Of a stretch of DNA of 64,000 nt, positions 19,177 to 27,257 are shown piece after piece; the stretch's first letter is position 1; each line of letters begins with the position of its first letter. The notes below the pieces were generated by a model. The model was given only the letters and a program-made list of their open reading frames with translations. It had not been told where the DNA came from and ran no database searches. The DNA is from Mycolicibacterium chitae. Lineage in GTDB: Bacteria; Actinomycetota; Actinomycetes; Mycobacteriales; Mycobacteriaceae. A program made the translations under genes and the position numbers. The stretch spans positions 1,984,001 to 2,048,000 of the forward strand of contig NZ_LR134355.1 in assembly GCF_900637205.1 (NCBI RefSeq), written 5' to 3'.

Positions 19177-19803
19177 ATGCAGTTCACCTATGAGCCGGTC
19201 GACGCTGACGAGGCCAGGCGACAGCGGGCCATCTACGAGCCGTTCACGCGGGCGGTCCGGGAGCTGCTCGACGCCACGATCCGCACCGAGGTCGGCGCCG
19301 AGGACATTGCGGCCGCGCAGGCCTCGATCGAGGCGGTCACCGCCCGGCTGCGGGCCAAGCAGCTCGACGGGCCCTTCGGCGTCCGGTTCACCACGGAGGG
19401 CCAGGGCATGTCCTGGGGCAACCCGGTGGTCGGCGTCCGCAATCCGATGGCGCCGCCGCTGACCATCGAGCACGGCGCCGAGAAGTGCTGGACCGAGTTC
19501 GAACTCGGCGCGGCCTACGAGGGCCCGCCGGACCACGTGCACGGCGGCATCTCTGCGTTGATCCTGGACCACCTGCTCGGCGAGGCCGCCAGCGCCGGTG
19601 GCAGCACCCCGCTGTTCACCGGCACCATCTCGCTGCGGTACCTGCGCGGCACCCCGCTGGGCCCGCTGCGCTCCGAGGCGTGGATCGAACGGGTGGACGG
19701 CGTCAAAACCTATGCGCGCGGGTTCATCTCGGACGCCGAGGGCCCGACCGTCGAGGCCGAGGGCGTCTTCATCAAGCCGGCCTGGGCCCGGGACCCGCAG
19801 TGA
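19177..19803 (+). CDS. Hotdog-fold thioesterase (PaaI-like)
   Basis: A 208-residue protein with a C-terminal hotdog domain (about residues 95-205): GPPDHVHGGISALILDHLLG is the hotdog helix with its conserved HGG and acidic Asp, and GTISLRYLRGTPLGPL the strand after it. It would hydrolyse acyl-CoA thioesters. The N-terminal 90 residues are predicted helical and less conserved. AGGTGG stands right before the ATG. Its stop overlaps the start of the next gene (GTGA at 19800), so the two are translationally coupled. Not part of the M. tuberculosis order I recall. Confidence 0.85.
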   Translation: MQFTYEPVDADEARRQRAIYEPFTRAVRELLDATIRTEVGAEDIAAAQASIEAVTARLRAKQLDGPFGVRFTTEGQGMSWGNPVVGVRNPMAPPLTIEHGAEKCWTEFELGAAYEGPPDHVHGGISALILDHLLGEAASAGGSTPLFTGTISLRYLRGTPLGPLRSEAWIERVDGVKTYARGFISDAEGPTVEAEGVFIKPAWARDPQ

Positions 19804-20657
19804 GGTTCTACGTCAGCACCGCATTTCTCGATACCGCCGAGGCAGTCGAGATCGCCAGGGCCGCAGATGATCTGGGCTATGACGGGATGGCCATCCCGGA
19901 TCACGTGATCAACCTGGAGACCTTGCAGACGCCCTATCCCTACACCAAGGACGGCCGTCGTCGCTGGGAGTCGTTCACCGACTGGCCCGACCCCTGGGTG
20001 ATGATCGGCGCGATCGCGTTGGCGACCCGCCGGCTACGGTTCGTCACCACTGTCTACCTGCCGGCGATGCGCGACCCGTTTTCGGCCGCCAAAGCCATTG
20101 GTACGGCGGCAGTCCTGGCCGGCGGTCGGCTGGAACTCGGCATCGGGGTGGGCTGGTGCCGCGAGGAGTTCGAGCTGCTCGGGCAGCAGTTCGAGCGGCG
20201 CGGCAAGCGCACCGACGAGATGCTCGAGTTGATGAAGGCGCTGTGGGCCCCGGGCTGGACGGAGTTCGACGGCGAGTTCTACCGTGCCCCGCGGCTCGAG
20301 ATGGAGCCGACCCCGCCGCCCATCCCGGTCTACGTCGGCGGCCTCTCGGAGGTCGCGCTGCGCCGTGCGGCGCGCCACGACGGCTGGGTGGGGGATCTGA
20401 TCACCACCGACGACGCGCTGCGGCGGGCGGACCGGTTGCGCGAGTTGCGCGCCGAAAGCGGCTTGTCGATGGACGATTTCGCAGTGCTGACGCCACTGGT
20501 CGACGCGTTCACCCCGGAGCACTACGCGCGCGCCGAGGCCGGCGGGGTCACGGGAATAATCACGATGCCCTGGATGTTCTACACCCCGGAGTCCGCGACG
20601 CTCGCCCAGAAGATCGAGGGGATGCGGCGGTTCCGGGAGGACCAGGGGCTCGGCTGA
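19800..20657 (+). CDS. LLM-class (luciferase-like) F420-dependent oxidoreductase
   Basis: A 285-residue TIM-barrel protein of the luciferase-like monooxygenase family, which in mycobacteria usually uses coenzyme F420 (some members use FMN). Marks: AIPDHV near residue 32, GRLELGIGVGWCREEFE near 108, RGKRTDEMLELMKALW near 128, PIPVYVGG near 178. It starts with GTG overlapping the stop of the thioesterase gene by 4 bp. The substrate is unknown; pairing with a thioesterase hints at acyl-chain or ketone metabolism, which is only inference. Confidence 0.85.
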   Translation: MRFYVSTAFLDTAEAVEIARAADDLGYDGMAIPDHVINLETLQTPYPYTKDGRRRWESFTDWPDPWVMIGAIALATRRLRFVTTVYLPAMRDPFSAAKAIGTAAVLAGGRLELGIGVGWCREEFELLGQQFERRGKRTDEMLELMKALWAPGWTEFDGEFYRAPRLEMEPTPPPIPVYVGGLSEVALRRAARHDGWVGDLITTDDALRRADRLRELRAESGLSMDDFAVLTPLVDAFTPEHYARAEAGGVTGIITMPWMFYTPESATLAQKIEGMRRFREDQGLG

Positions 20658-20813
20658 GCTCACGTTGGTGCCGTCGATATCGACTGCTACCGAGCGCATT
20701 TCGCACAGGCGATGTGGCCGGTATCACCCCGGGGGAGGTTCACAAACCGCGGGTTCCGATGCACAATGGAGACGTCAATACTTGAATAATTCCAGAAAAG
20801 GGAGTGTTTTTCT
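20658..20813 (+). promoter_or_regulatory. Upstream region of ahpCD
   Basis: 156 bp with no gene. It holds a perfect 12-bp palindrome GTCGATATCGAC (20673-20684), an AT-rich patch with AATAAT (20785-20790) that could serve as the -10 element, and the ribosome-binding site AAGGGAG before the GTG at 20814. No divergent oxyR gene is present, unlike in many mycobacteria. Confidence 0.4.
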
Positions 20814-21401
20814 GTGACTCTTTTGACCATCGGTGACCAGTTCCCGCAGTACGAGCTGACGGCCGTCATCGGGGGCGACCTGTCCAAGGTTGATGCGAAG
20901 GCTCCCGAGGACTACTTCACCACGGTGAGCAGCGCGGACAACGCCGGCAAGTGGCGCGTCGTCTTCTTCTGGCCGAAGGACTTCACCTTCGTTTGCCCGA
21001 CCGAGATCGCCGCCTTCGGCAAGCTCAACGACGACTTCGAGGACCGCGACACCAAGGTGTACGGCGTGTCCGTCGACAACGAGTTCGTGCACTTCCAGTG
21101 GCGCGCCCAGCACGAGGACCTCAAGACGCTGCCGTTCCCCATGGTCAGCGACCTCAAGCGCGAGCTGGCCACCGCGGCCGGCGTGCTCAACGCCGACGGT
21201 GTCGCCGACCGCGCCACCTTCATCATCGACCCGAACAACGAGGTGCAGTTCGTCTCCGTGACCGCCGGCTCGGTGGGTCGCAACGTCGACGAGGTGCTGC
21301 GGGTGCTCGACGCGCTGCAGTCCGACGAGCTGTGCGCCTGCAACTGGAAGAAGGGCGACCCGACCATCAACGCGGGTGAGCTCCTGTCCGAGGCGGTGTA
21401 G
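20814..21401 (+). CDS. ahpC: Alkyl hydroperoxide reductase AhpC (peroxiredoxin)
   Basis: A 195-residue 2-Cys peroxiredoxin that reduces peroxides and peroxynitrite. The peroxidatic cysteine is Cys61 in FTFVCPTE, and the C-terminal cysteines are Cys174 and Cys176 in ELCACNW, the three-cysteine layout of mycobacterial AhpC. The GTG at 20814 follows AAGGGAG. ahpD follows after 3 bp and provides the electron-transfer partner. Regulation cannot be read directly: oxyR is not next to it. Confidence 0.97.
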   Translation: MTLLTIGDQFPQYELTAVIGGDLSKVDAKAPEDYFTTVSSADNAGKWRVVFFWPKDFTFVCPTEIAAFGKLNDDFEDRDTKVYGVSVDNEFVHFQWRAQHEDLKTLPFPMVSDLKRELATAAGVLNADGVADRATFIIDPNNEVQFVSVTAGSVGRNVDEVLRVLDALQSDELCACNWKKGDPTINAGELLSEAV

Positions 21402-21404
21402 CCC

Positions 21405-21938
21405 ATGAGTGTCGACAACATCAAGGAAGCCCTTCCGGAGTACGCGAAGGACCTCAAGCTCAACCTCGGGGCGATCGTCCGCACCACCGAGCTGAACGAG
21501 CAGCAGCTGTGGGGCGCCCTGGTGGCGACCGCGGCGGCCACCAAGTCCGACCGGCTGCTCAAGGAGATCTCCGAGGACGCGCTGGACGTGCTGTCCGAGG
21601 AGGCCTACCACGCAGCGCTGGGTGCCGCGTCCATCATGGGCATGAACAACGTGTTCTACCGGACCAAGGGTCAGCTCGACGGTCAGTACGACGACCTGCG
21701 CGCGAGCCTGCGGATGAACATCATCGGCAACCCGGGCGTCGACAAGGTCGACTTCGAGCTGTGGTCGCTGGCGGTATCGGCGATCAACGGCTGCGGGCAC
21801 TGCCTGGCCGCCCACGAGAAGACCCTGCGTGATTCCGATGTCTCGCGCACCGCGATCTTCGAGGCCATCCGCCTCGCCTCGATCGTGGCCGGCGTGGGAC
21901 AGGCGTTGATGACGACCGAGGTTCTCGCCAAGGTCTAA
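21405..21938 (+). CDS. ahpD: Alkyl hydroperoxidase AhpD
   Basis: A 177-residue AhpD of the carboxymuconolactone decarboxylase-like fold, which passes electrons from lipoylated SucB (DlaT) to AhpC and has weak peroxidase activity itself. The catalytic set is Glu118, Cys130 and Cys133 in CGHC, and His137. The gene for its known partner DlaT lies in the same window (30594-32360). Tightly coupled to ahpC. A strong hairpin follows at 21957-22000. Confidence 0.97.
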   Translation: MSVDNIKEALPEYAKDLKLNLGAIVRTTELNEQQLWGALVATAAATKSDRLLKEISEDALDVLSEEAYHAALGAASIMGMNNVFYRTKGQLDGQYDDLRASLRMNIIGNPGVDKVDFELWSLAVSAINGCGHCLAAHEKTLRDSDVSRTAIFEAIRLASIVAGVGQALMTTEVLAKV

Positions 21939-21956
21939 CCGCGTCGCAGAGACAAG

Positions 21957-22000
21957 ATTGCCCCGGGTGGGCGGCCGCCACGGCCGACCCCCGGGGCAAT
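21957..22000. terminator. Strong hairpin between ahpD and acyl-CoA dehydrogenase genes
   Basis: A perfect 11-bp outer stem (ATTGCCCCGGG at 21957-21967 against CCCGGGGCAAT at 21990-22000) enclosing further GC-rich pairing (GCGGCCG with CGGCCGA). It sits between convergent genes, so it can serve both. There is no clear U tract. Confidence 0.7.
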
Positions 22001-22036
22001 TCTCGTCTTACCGGGACCGAGTCTCACAAGGACGTC

Positions 22037-23191
<1,155 letters not shown>

Positions 23192-23198
23192 GCAGGGG

Positions 23199-23204
23199 AG
23201 GGTA
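23199..23204 (-). promoter_or_regulatory. Leaderless -10 element of the acyl-CoA dehydrogenase gene
   Basis: TACCCT on the minus strand, 7 nt before the ATG at 23191, in the gap behind the DoxX gene. Confidence 0.45.
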
Positions 23205-23597
23205 TTACCTGCGGTTGAGCGCCCACGCGCCGGGACCCGTGAACACCAGCAGGAGCAGCGCGAAGCAGAACAGCACCGCGGGCTCACCGCCGTTGTTGAT
23301 CGGCCAGAAGTCGGTGGGGAAGTGCTGCCAGAAGTAGGCGATCGCCATCTGGCCGGCGCCGATGAACGCGGCCGCGCGGGTGAACAACCCGAGGGTGACC
23401 AGCACGCCGACGATGATCTCGATCAGCCCGGCCCACCAGGTCGGCCAGGCGAACATTTCGGCGGTGCCCCCGGCCGCGGGCCAGCCGAACAGCTTGGAGG
23501 TGCCGTGCATCAGGAACAGCAGGCCGACCACGATGCGGAACACGCTCAGCATGTGCGTCGAATACGTGTCGACGCGCGTACCCAATTGATTGGTCAT
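23205..23597 (-). CDS. DoxX family membrane protein
   Basis: A 130-residue integral membrane protein with four likely transmembrane segments (about residues 15-35, 50-72, 75-92 and 105-125). LFLMHGTSKLFGWP and the WAGLIEIIVGVLVTLGLFTR block are typical of the DoxX/MauE-like family. In M. tuberculosis a DoxX protein takes part in a membrane oxidoreductase complex with SodA and SseA; a similar redox role here is inference only, though ahpCD lies nearby. Confidence 0.85.
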   Translation of the reverse strand: MTNQLGTRVDTYSTHMLSVFRIVVGLLFLMHGTSKLFGWPAAGGTAEMFAWPTWWAGLIEIIVGVLVTLGLFTRAAAFIGAGQMAIAYFWQHFPTDFWPINNGGEPAVLFCFALLLLVFTGPGAWALNRR

Positions 23598-23642
23598 GTG
23601 CCGACGATAGGCCGCGCCGGTGTCGGTTGAGCCAACCCGCGA

Positions 23643-24074
23643 TTACAGTTCGAGCATCAGCGTGACCGGCCCGTCGTTGACCGACGACACCTGCATGTGG
23701 GCCCCGAACACGCCCTGGGCGACCTCGGCGCCGAGGCCGCGCAGCGCATCGGCGAAGGCCGTGACCAGCGGTTCGGCCACCGGCGCGGGCGCGGCGGCGT
23801 TCCACGACGGGCGGCGGCCCTTGACGGTGTTGGCGTACAGCGTGAACTGGCTGACCACCAGGACCGGGGCGCCGACGTCGGACGCGCTGCGCTGATCGTC
23901 GAGAATTCGCAGCCCCCAGAGCTTTTCGGCCATCCGGGTGGCGGTGGCCGCGTCGTCGTCGTGGGTGACGCCCACCAGGGCGAGCAAACCCTGTGTGCGC
24001 GGCCGGATCTCGCCGACGATCTCGTCGTCGACCGACACGCTGGCCGAACTGACCCGCTGCACCAACACCCGCAT
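23643..24074 (-). CDS. dtd: D-aminoacyl-tRNA deacylase
   Basis: A 143-residue DTD that hydrolyses D-aminoacyl-tRNAs (and glycyl-tRNA-Ala), a proofreading step in translation. The active-site motif [17 protein letters not shown] is near residues 74-90 and the Gly-cisPro motif appears as NDGPVT near 132 (NSGPVT in many homologs). Full length. The ATG at 24074 has little Shine-Dalgarno character. It is the counterpart of Rv1897c, which lies elsewhere in the M. tuberculosis chromosome. Confidence 0.93.
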   Translation of the reverse strand: MRVLVQRVSSASVSVDDEIVGEIRPRTQGLLALVGVTHDDDAATATRMAEKLWGLRILDDQRSASDVGAPVLVVSQFTLYANTVKGRRPSWNAAAPAPVAEPLVTAFADALRGLGAEVAQGVFGAHMQVSSVNDGPVTLMLEL

Positions 24075-24100
24075 GGTTCACCCATCCCTCGAACAAAAGC

Positions 24101-24137
24101 AGAGTCGCACGAAATCCTATGAATTCCGTGCGACTCT
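24101..24137 (-). terminator. Intrinsic terminator of glnA1
   Basis: A 15-bp stem with one mismatch (24101-24115 with 24123-24137) and a 7-nt loop, 20 bp behind the glnA1 stop. Read on the minus strand, the stem is followed by GCTTTTGTTCG, a U-rich tract that is uncommon for mycobacterial terminators. Confidence 0.75.
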
Positions 24138-24156
24138 ACGTCTGCTCGCGTGGGAT

Positions 24157-25593
24157 TTACACGTCGTAATACAGCGAGAACTCGTAGGGATGCGGACGGA
24201 TCTGGATCGGCATGATCTCGTTCTCGCGCTTGTAGGAGATCCAGGTCTCGATCAGATCCTCGGTGAACACGCCACCCTCGGTGAGGTACTCGTGGTCCTC
24301 CTCGAGCTTGTCGATCACCGCGGCCAGCGAGGTCGGTGCCTGCGGGATGCTGGCGGCCTCGTCCGGCGGCAACTCGTAGAGGTCCTTGTCGACCGGGGTC
24401 AGCGGCTCGATCTTGTTCTTGATGCCGTCGATGCCGGCCATCAGCATCGCCGCGAACGCCAGGTACGGGTTGCCCGAGCTGTCCGGGCAGCGGAACTCGA
24501 GGCGCTTGGCCTTCGGGTTGTTGCCGGTGATCGGAATGCGCACGCACGCACTGCGATTGCGCTGGCTGTACACCAGGTTGATCGGGGCCTCGTAGCCGGG
24601 CACCAGGCGCTTGTAGGAGTTCACCGTCGGGTTGGTGAACGCCAGCAGCGACGGCGCGTGGTGCAGGATGCCGCCGATGTAGTGCCGCGCCAGGTCGGAC
24701 AGGCCCGCGTAGCCGGACTCGTCGTGGAACAGCGGCTGGCCGTCCTTCCACAGCGACTGGTGGGCGTGCATGCCGGAACCGTTGTCCCCGAACAGCGGCT
24801 TGGGCATGAAGGTGACGGTCTTGCCGTTCTTCCAGGCGGTGTTCTTGATGATGTACTTGAACAGCTGCACATCATCGGCCGCGTGCAGCAGCGTGTTGAA
24901 CTTGTAGTTGATCTCGGCCTGCCCGGCAGTGCCGACCTCATGGTGACCGCGTTCCAGGACGAAGCCCGCGTTGGTCAGGTTGGTCGACATCTCGTCGCGC
25001 AGGTCCACGTAGTGGTCATAGGGGGCGACGGGGAAGTAGCCGCCCTTGGGGCGCACCTTGTAGCCGAGGTTGGGGGAGCCGTCGGCCTCCAGCGGCTCGC
25101 CGGTGTTCCACCAGCCGGACTCCGAATCCACCTCGTAGAAGGTGCCGTTGATCCGCGAGTCGAAGCTCACCGAATCGAAGATGTAGAACTCCGCCTCGGC
25201 GCCGAAGTAACAGGTGTCGGCGATGCCCGTGCTGATCAGGTAGTTCTCGGCCTTGCGGGCCACGTTGCGCGGGTCGCGGGAGTAGGCCTCACGGGTGAAC
25301 GGGTCGTGCACGAAGAAGTTCATGTTCAGCGTCTTGGCGGCGCGGAACGGGTCGATCTTGGCGGTCGCGGGGTCCGGCAGCAACATCATGTCGGACTCGT
25401 GGATGGACTGGAACCCGCGGACCGAGGAGCCGTCGAATGCCAATCCGTCCTCGAAGACGTCCTCGGTGAACGCCGATGCGGGGATCGAGAAGTGCTGGAC
25501 CACACCGGGCAGATCGCAGAAGCGGATGTCGACGTACTCGACCTGCTCGTCCTTGATCAGCTTGATGATGTCATCAGCGTTCTGTTCAGCCAC
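24157..25593 (-). CDS. glnA1: Glutamine synthetase GlnA1
   Basis: A 478-residue class I glutamine synthetase, the main ammonia-assimilating enzyme (Rv2220 counterpart, same length). Marks: [12 protein letters not shown] near residue 54, [11 protein letters not shown] near 130, the ATP/metal region [11 protein letters not shown] near 272, NRSACVRIP near 345 and the adenylylation site [11 protein letters not shown] with Tyr near 406, target of GlnE (16154-19129). The GTG start at 25593 is supported by AAGGAG 7 nt upstream. Upstream on its strand lies a four-box GlnR-type operator. Downstream is an intrinsic terminator. Confidence 0.97.
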   Translation of the reverse strand: MAEQNADDIIKLIKDEQVEYVDIRFCDLPGVVQHFSIPASAFTEDVFEDGLAFDGSSVRGFQSIHESDMMLLPDPATAKIDPFRAAKTLNMNFFVHDPFTREAYSRDPRNVARKAENYLISTGIADTCYFGAEAEFYIFDSVSFDSRINGTFYEVDSESGWWNTGEPLEADGSPNLGYKVRPKGGYFPVAPYDHYVDLRDEMSTNLTNAGFVLERGHHEVGTAGQAEINYKFNTLLHAADDVQLFKYIIKNTAWKNGKTVTFMPKPLFGDNGSGMHAHQSLWKDGQPLFHDESGYAGLSDLARHYIGGILHHAPSLLAFTNPTVNSYKRLVPGYEAPINLVYSQRNRSACVRIPITGNNPKAKRLEFRCPDSSGNPYLAFAAMLMAGIDGIKNKIEPLTPVDKDLYELPPDEAASIPQAPTSLAAVIDKLEEDHEYLTEGGVFTEDLIETWISYKRENEIMPIQIRPHPYEFSLYYDV

Positions 25594-25634
25594 TTACTAC
25601 TCCTTCATTGTCCACTCCGTGTAACTCGCGCCTG

Positions 25635-25666
25635 ACGCTATGGAGCCGATGTTGCACCACAGTCAA
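25635..25666 (-). promoter_or_regulatory. Putative glnA1 core promoter
   Basis: On the minus strand TTGACT (25666-25661), 18 bp, CATAGC (25642-25637); TAGCGT (25640-25635) is an alternative -10. The -35 hexamer overlaps the third GlnR box. Confidence 0.45.
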
Positions 25667-25688
25667 CCGTATGTTGCGTGGACGTTAC
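25651..25688 (-). promoter_or_regulatory. Four-box GlnR-type operator of glnA1
   Basis: Read on the minus strand: GTAAC, 6 nt, GCAAC, 6 nt, TTGAC, 6 nt, GCAAC. This is the a1-b1-a2-b2 arrangement with 6-nt spacers described for actinobacterial GlnR sites. It lies about 58 bp before the glnA1 start codon. Binding by GlnR in this organism is inferred. Confidence 0.7.
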
Positions 25689-25704
25689 GCAATTTCTGGC
25701 CCCC

Positions 25705-25710
25705 TATGCT
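25705..25710 (+). promoter_or_regulatory. Leaderless -10 element of the RDD gene
   Basis: TATGCT, then 7 nt, then the ATG at 25718; a close match to the mycobacterial -10 consensus with no ribosome-binding site. Confidence 0.6.
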
Positions 25711-25717
25711 GGGAAAC

Positions 25718-26182
25718 ATGGCGCGCGCGACATCGTCCTGGCTTTCCGGTGGTGAACCGGGGGATTCCGGCCCGGCTTCGACCTATCCCGGCGAGTTACT
25801 GGGTTTGCCGCAGAGCGGCCCTGGGTCCCTGGCACCGACGGGGCGCCGCATCCTGGCGCTGTTGGTCGACTGGCTGGTGGCCTACGGGCTGGCGGCGCTG
25901 CTGATGACCTTCGGGCTGTTCTCCCAGGCGTTCCTGTCGACGGCCGTGCTGGTGGTGTGGGTGCTGCTGGGCGCGGTCTCGGTGCGGCTGTTCGGCTTCT
26001 CCCCGGGGCAGCTGGCCCTGGGCATGATGGTGACGCCGGTGGACAACCGCATCCATGTCGGCCTGGGCCGGGCGCTGGGCCGCGGCGCGCTGCTGGCGCT
26101 GGTCATCCCCGCGCTGTTCATGGACAGCGACGGGCGGGGTCTGCAGGACAAGTTCACCCACACCGCGGTGGTGCGGCGCTAG
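25718..26182 (+). CDS. RDD family membrane protein
   Basis: A 154-residue membrane protein, counterpart of Rv2219A. After a polar N-terminus (about 45 residues) come likely transmembrane segments at about 48-66, 70-90 and 118-135, with the RDD family signature GRRILALLVDWLVAYGLAALL. Function unknown; RDD proteins are proposed transporters or ion exchangers. The ATG at 25718 is chosen from the conserved MAR start and the TATGCT element 7 nt upstream; the open frame to 25640 is probably untranslated. Its last codons are duplicated at 27224-27243 by the cassette insertion. Confidence 0.88.
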   Translation: MARATSSWLSGGEPGDSGPASTYPGELLGLPQSGPGSLAPTGRRILALLVDWLVAYGLAALLMTFGLFSQAFLSTAVLVVWVLLGAVSVRLFGFSPGQLALGMMVTPVDNRIHVGLGRALGRGALLALVIPALFMDSDGRGLQDKFTHTAVVRR

Positions 26183-26196
26183 CTACTTGCGGCGCA
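26163..26196. repeat. 34-bp direct repeat A, left copy
   Basis: Perfect 34-bp repeat of 27224-27257, offset 1,061 bp. It contains the last 20 bp of the RDD gene including its TAG, followed by a copy of the last 14 bp of the Rv2219-like gene (reverse orientation). The joined sequence is what an uninterrupted junction of the two convergent genes would look like. Confidence 0.95.
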
Positions 26197-26254
26197 TCGA
26201 GTCAGAACTGAGGCATCGGGTCACTCGCACTTCGTGTGCGTGGTTTCTGACTCG
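26192..26254. repeat. 63-bp structured direct repeat B, left copy
   Basis: Matches 27152-27214 at 61 of 63 positions in direct orientation. It contains a perfect 10-bp inverted repeat (CGAGTCAGAA at 26198-26207 with TTCTGACTCG at 26245-26254) around an inner hairpin (CGCAC with GTGCG). It could fold as a terminator-like or recombinase-recognised structure. Confidence 0.9.
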
Positions 26255-26310
26255 ACGGGGGTGTGGATAGCGGAGCACGGGCAGCTCGCTGATCTGACAT
26301 TTTGCCTCGG

Positions 26311-27147
26311 ATGACGCACGTGTTCCTCGGCAGCGAGGCCCTGACGGCCGGCAAGGTCACCCGGTACGAACTTCGCACGCTCTATGTGCGGGTGCTGCCC
26401 AATGTCTATGCGCCCAAACGTGTCCCACTGACCCTCCTGGATCGCACACGTGCGGCCTGGCTCTGGTCCAAGCGCCAGGGTGTCATCACGGGTTTGGCGG
26501 CCTCTGCGCTCCATGGTGCCAAGTGGGTGAAGAGCGAGGTCCCCATCGAGTTGAACCTGGCCAACAACAAGTCACCCAAAGGGGTGCTGACCAGGAATGA
26601 GACGCTGCGGGACGACGAGGTCACCCGGGTGCGGGGGATGCCCGTCACCACCATCGAGCGCACGGCCTTTGATCTCGCTCGCCGCTTGCCCGTTGGCAAG
26701 GCGGTCCAACGCCTGGACGCGCTGGCCCGCGCCACGCACTTCAAGATCGAGGACGTGCTCGAACTGGCCGGACGCCATCCTGGTGCCCGAGGCAGCCCGC
26801 GCATCCCGGCGGCTCTGGACCTGGTTGATGCGGGCGCTCAATCGCCCCAGGAGACCTGGCTGCGGTTGCTGTTCATCAACGCGGGTTATCCCCGACCTGA
26901 GACTCAGATCCCGGTCCCGGGCCCGAACGGTCTCCCCAAGTACTTCCTGGACATGGGTTGGTACGAGTTCACGCTCGCCGCCGAGTATGACGGCGAGCAG
27001 CACCGGCTGGACGACGCGCAGTACCGCGGCGACATTGGTCGATCCGAGTACATCGAGCGTCTCGGCTGGCGACGGATTCGGGTGCTCGCCGGCGACACCG
27101 GGTCCAGCATCCTGCGCAGGGCGGAACTGGCCGGGTTGCGACGCTAG
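26311..27147 (+). CDS. AbiEi-like / DUF559 (Vsr-like nuclease fold) protein
   Basis: A 278-residue protein. The first 100 or so residues resemble the winged-helix region of AbiEi-type antitoxins (VRVLPNVYAP, then TRAAWLWSKRQGVITGLAASALHG, GMPVTTIERTAFDLAR). The C-terminal 90 residues look like the DUF559/Vsr-like nuclease fold: FLDMGWYEFTLAAEYDGEQH, then RSEYIERLGWRRIRV, with the acidic and His residues of EYDGEQH as likely metal ligands. No partner toxin gene is adjacent. Start at ATG 26311; TTG 26302 is possible. Codon use looks less GC-biased than its neighbours. The gene is the only cargo of the inserted cassette, so it may be the mobilising nuclease or an antitoxin-like regulator. Confidence 0.75.
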   Translation: MTHVFLGSEALTAGKVTRYELRTLYVRVLPNVYAPKRVPLTLLDRTRAAWLWSKRQGVITGLAASALHGAKWVKSEVPIELNLANNKSPKGVLTRNETLRDDEVTRVRGMPVTTIERTAFDLARRLPVGKAVQRLDALARATHFKIEDVLELAGRHPGARGSPRIPAALDLVDAGAQSPQETWLRLLFINAGYPRPETQIPVPGPNGLPKYFLDMGWYEFTLAAEYDGEQHRLDDAQYRGDIGRSEYIERLGWRRIRVLAGDTGSSILRRAELAGLRR

Positions 27148-27151
27148 TTGA

Positions 27152-27214
27152 GCGCATCGAGTCAGACCTGAGGCATCGGGTCACTCGCACTTTGTGTGCG
27201 TGGTTTCTGACTCG
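27152..27214. repeat. 63-bp structured direct repeat B, right copy
   Basis: Direct copy of 26192-26254 with two substitutions. It begins 4 bp after the stop of the DUF559 gene. The outer stem is 9 bp here (27158-27166 with 27206-27214). Confidence 0.9.
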
Positions 27215-27223
27215 CGGCGGCGG

Positions 27224-27257
27224 CCGCGGTGGTGCGGCGCTAGCTACTTGCGGCGCA
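27224..27257. repeat. 34-bp direct repeat A, right copy
   Basis: Perfect copy of 26163-26196. It contains the true stop codon and last codons of the Rv2219-like gene (27244-27257) and a fragment of the RDD gene end (27224-27243). Confidence 0.95.

Larger units (their letters stand above)
26197..27257. mobile_element. 1,061-bp inserted cassette with DUF559 gene
   Basis: The segment between the two copies of repeat A is an insertion into the junction of two convergent genes whose stop codons would otherwise touch. It holds two direct copies of the structured repeat B, one gene (AbiEi-like/DUF559) and 9 bp (CGGCGGCGG) before the right copy of repeat A. No transposase gene is present. Removing one unit of 1,061 bp restores the ancestral junction exactly. 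The boundary can be placed anywhere within the 34-bp repeat. Confidence 0.75.

Noticed and set aside
24101..24137. Hairpin with GAGTCGCAC ends as a third copy of structured repeat B
   Set aside because: Only the GAGTC/GACTC ends and a GCAC/GTGC core are similar; the rest does not align. It is better explained as the glnA1 terminator.
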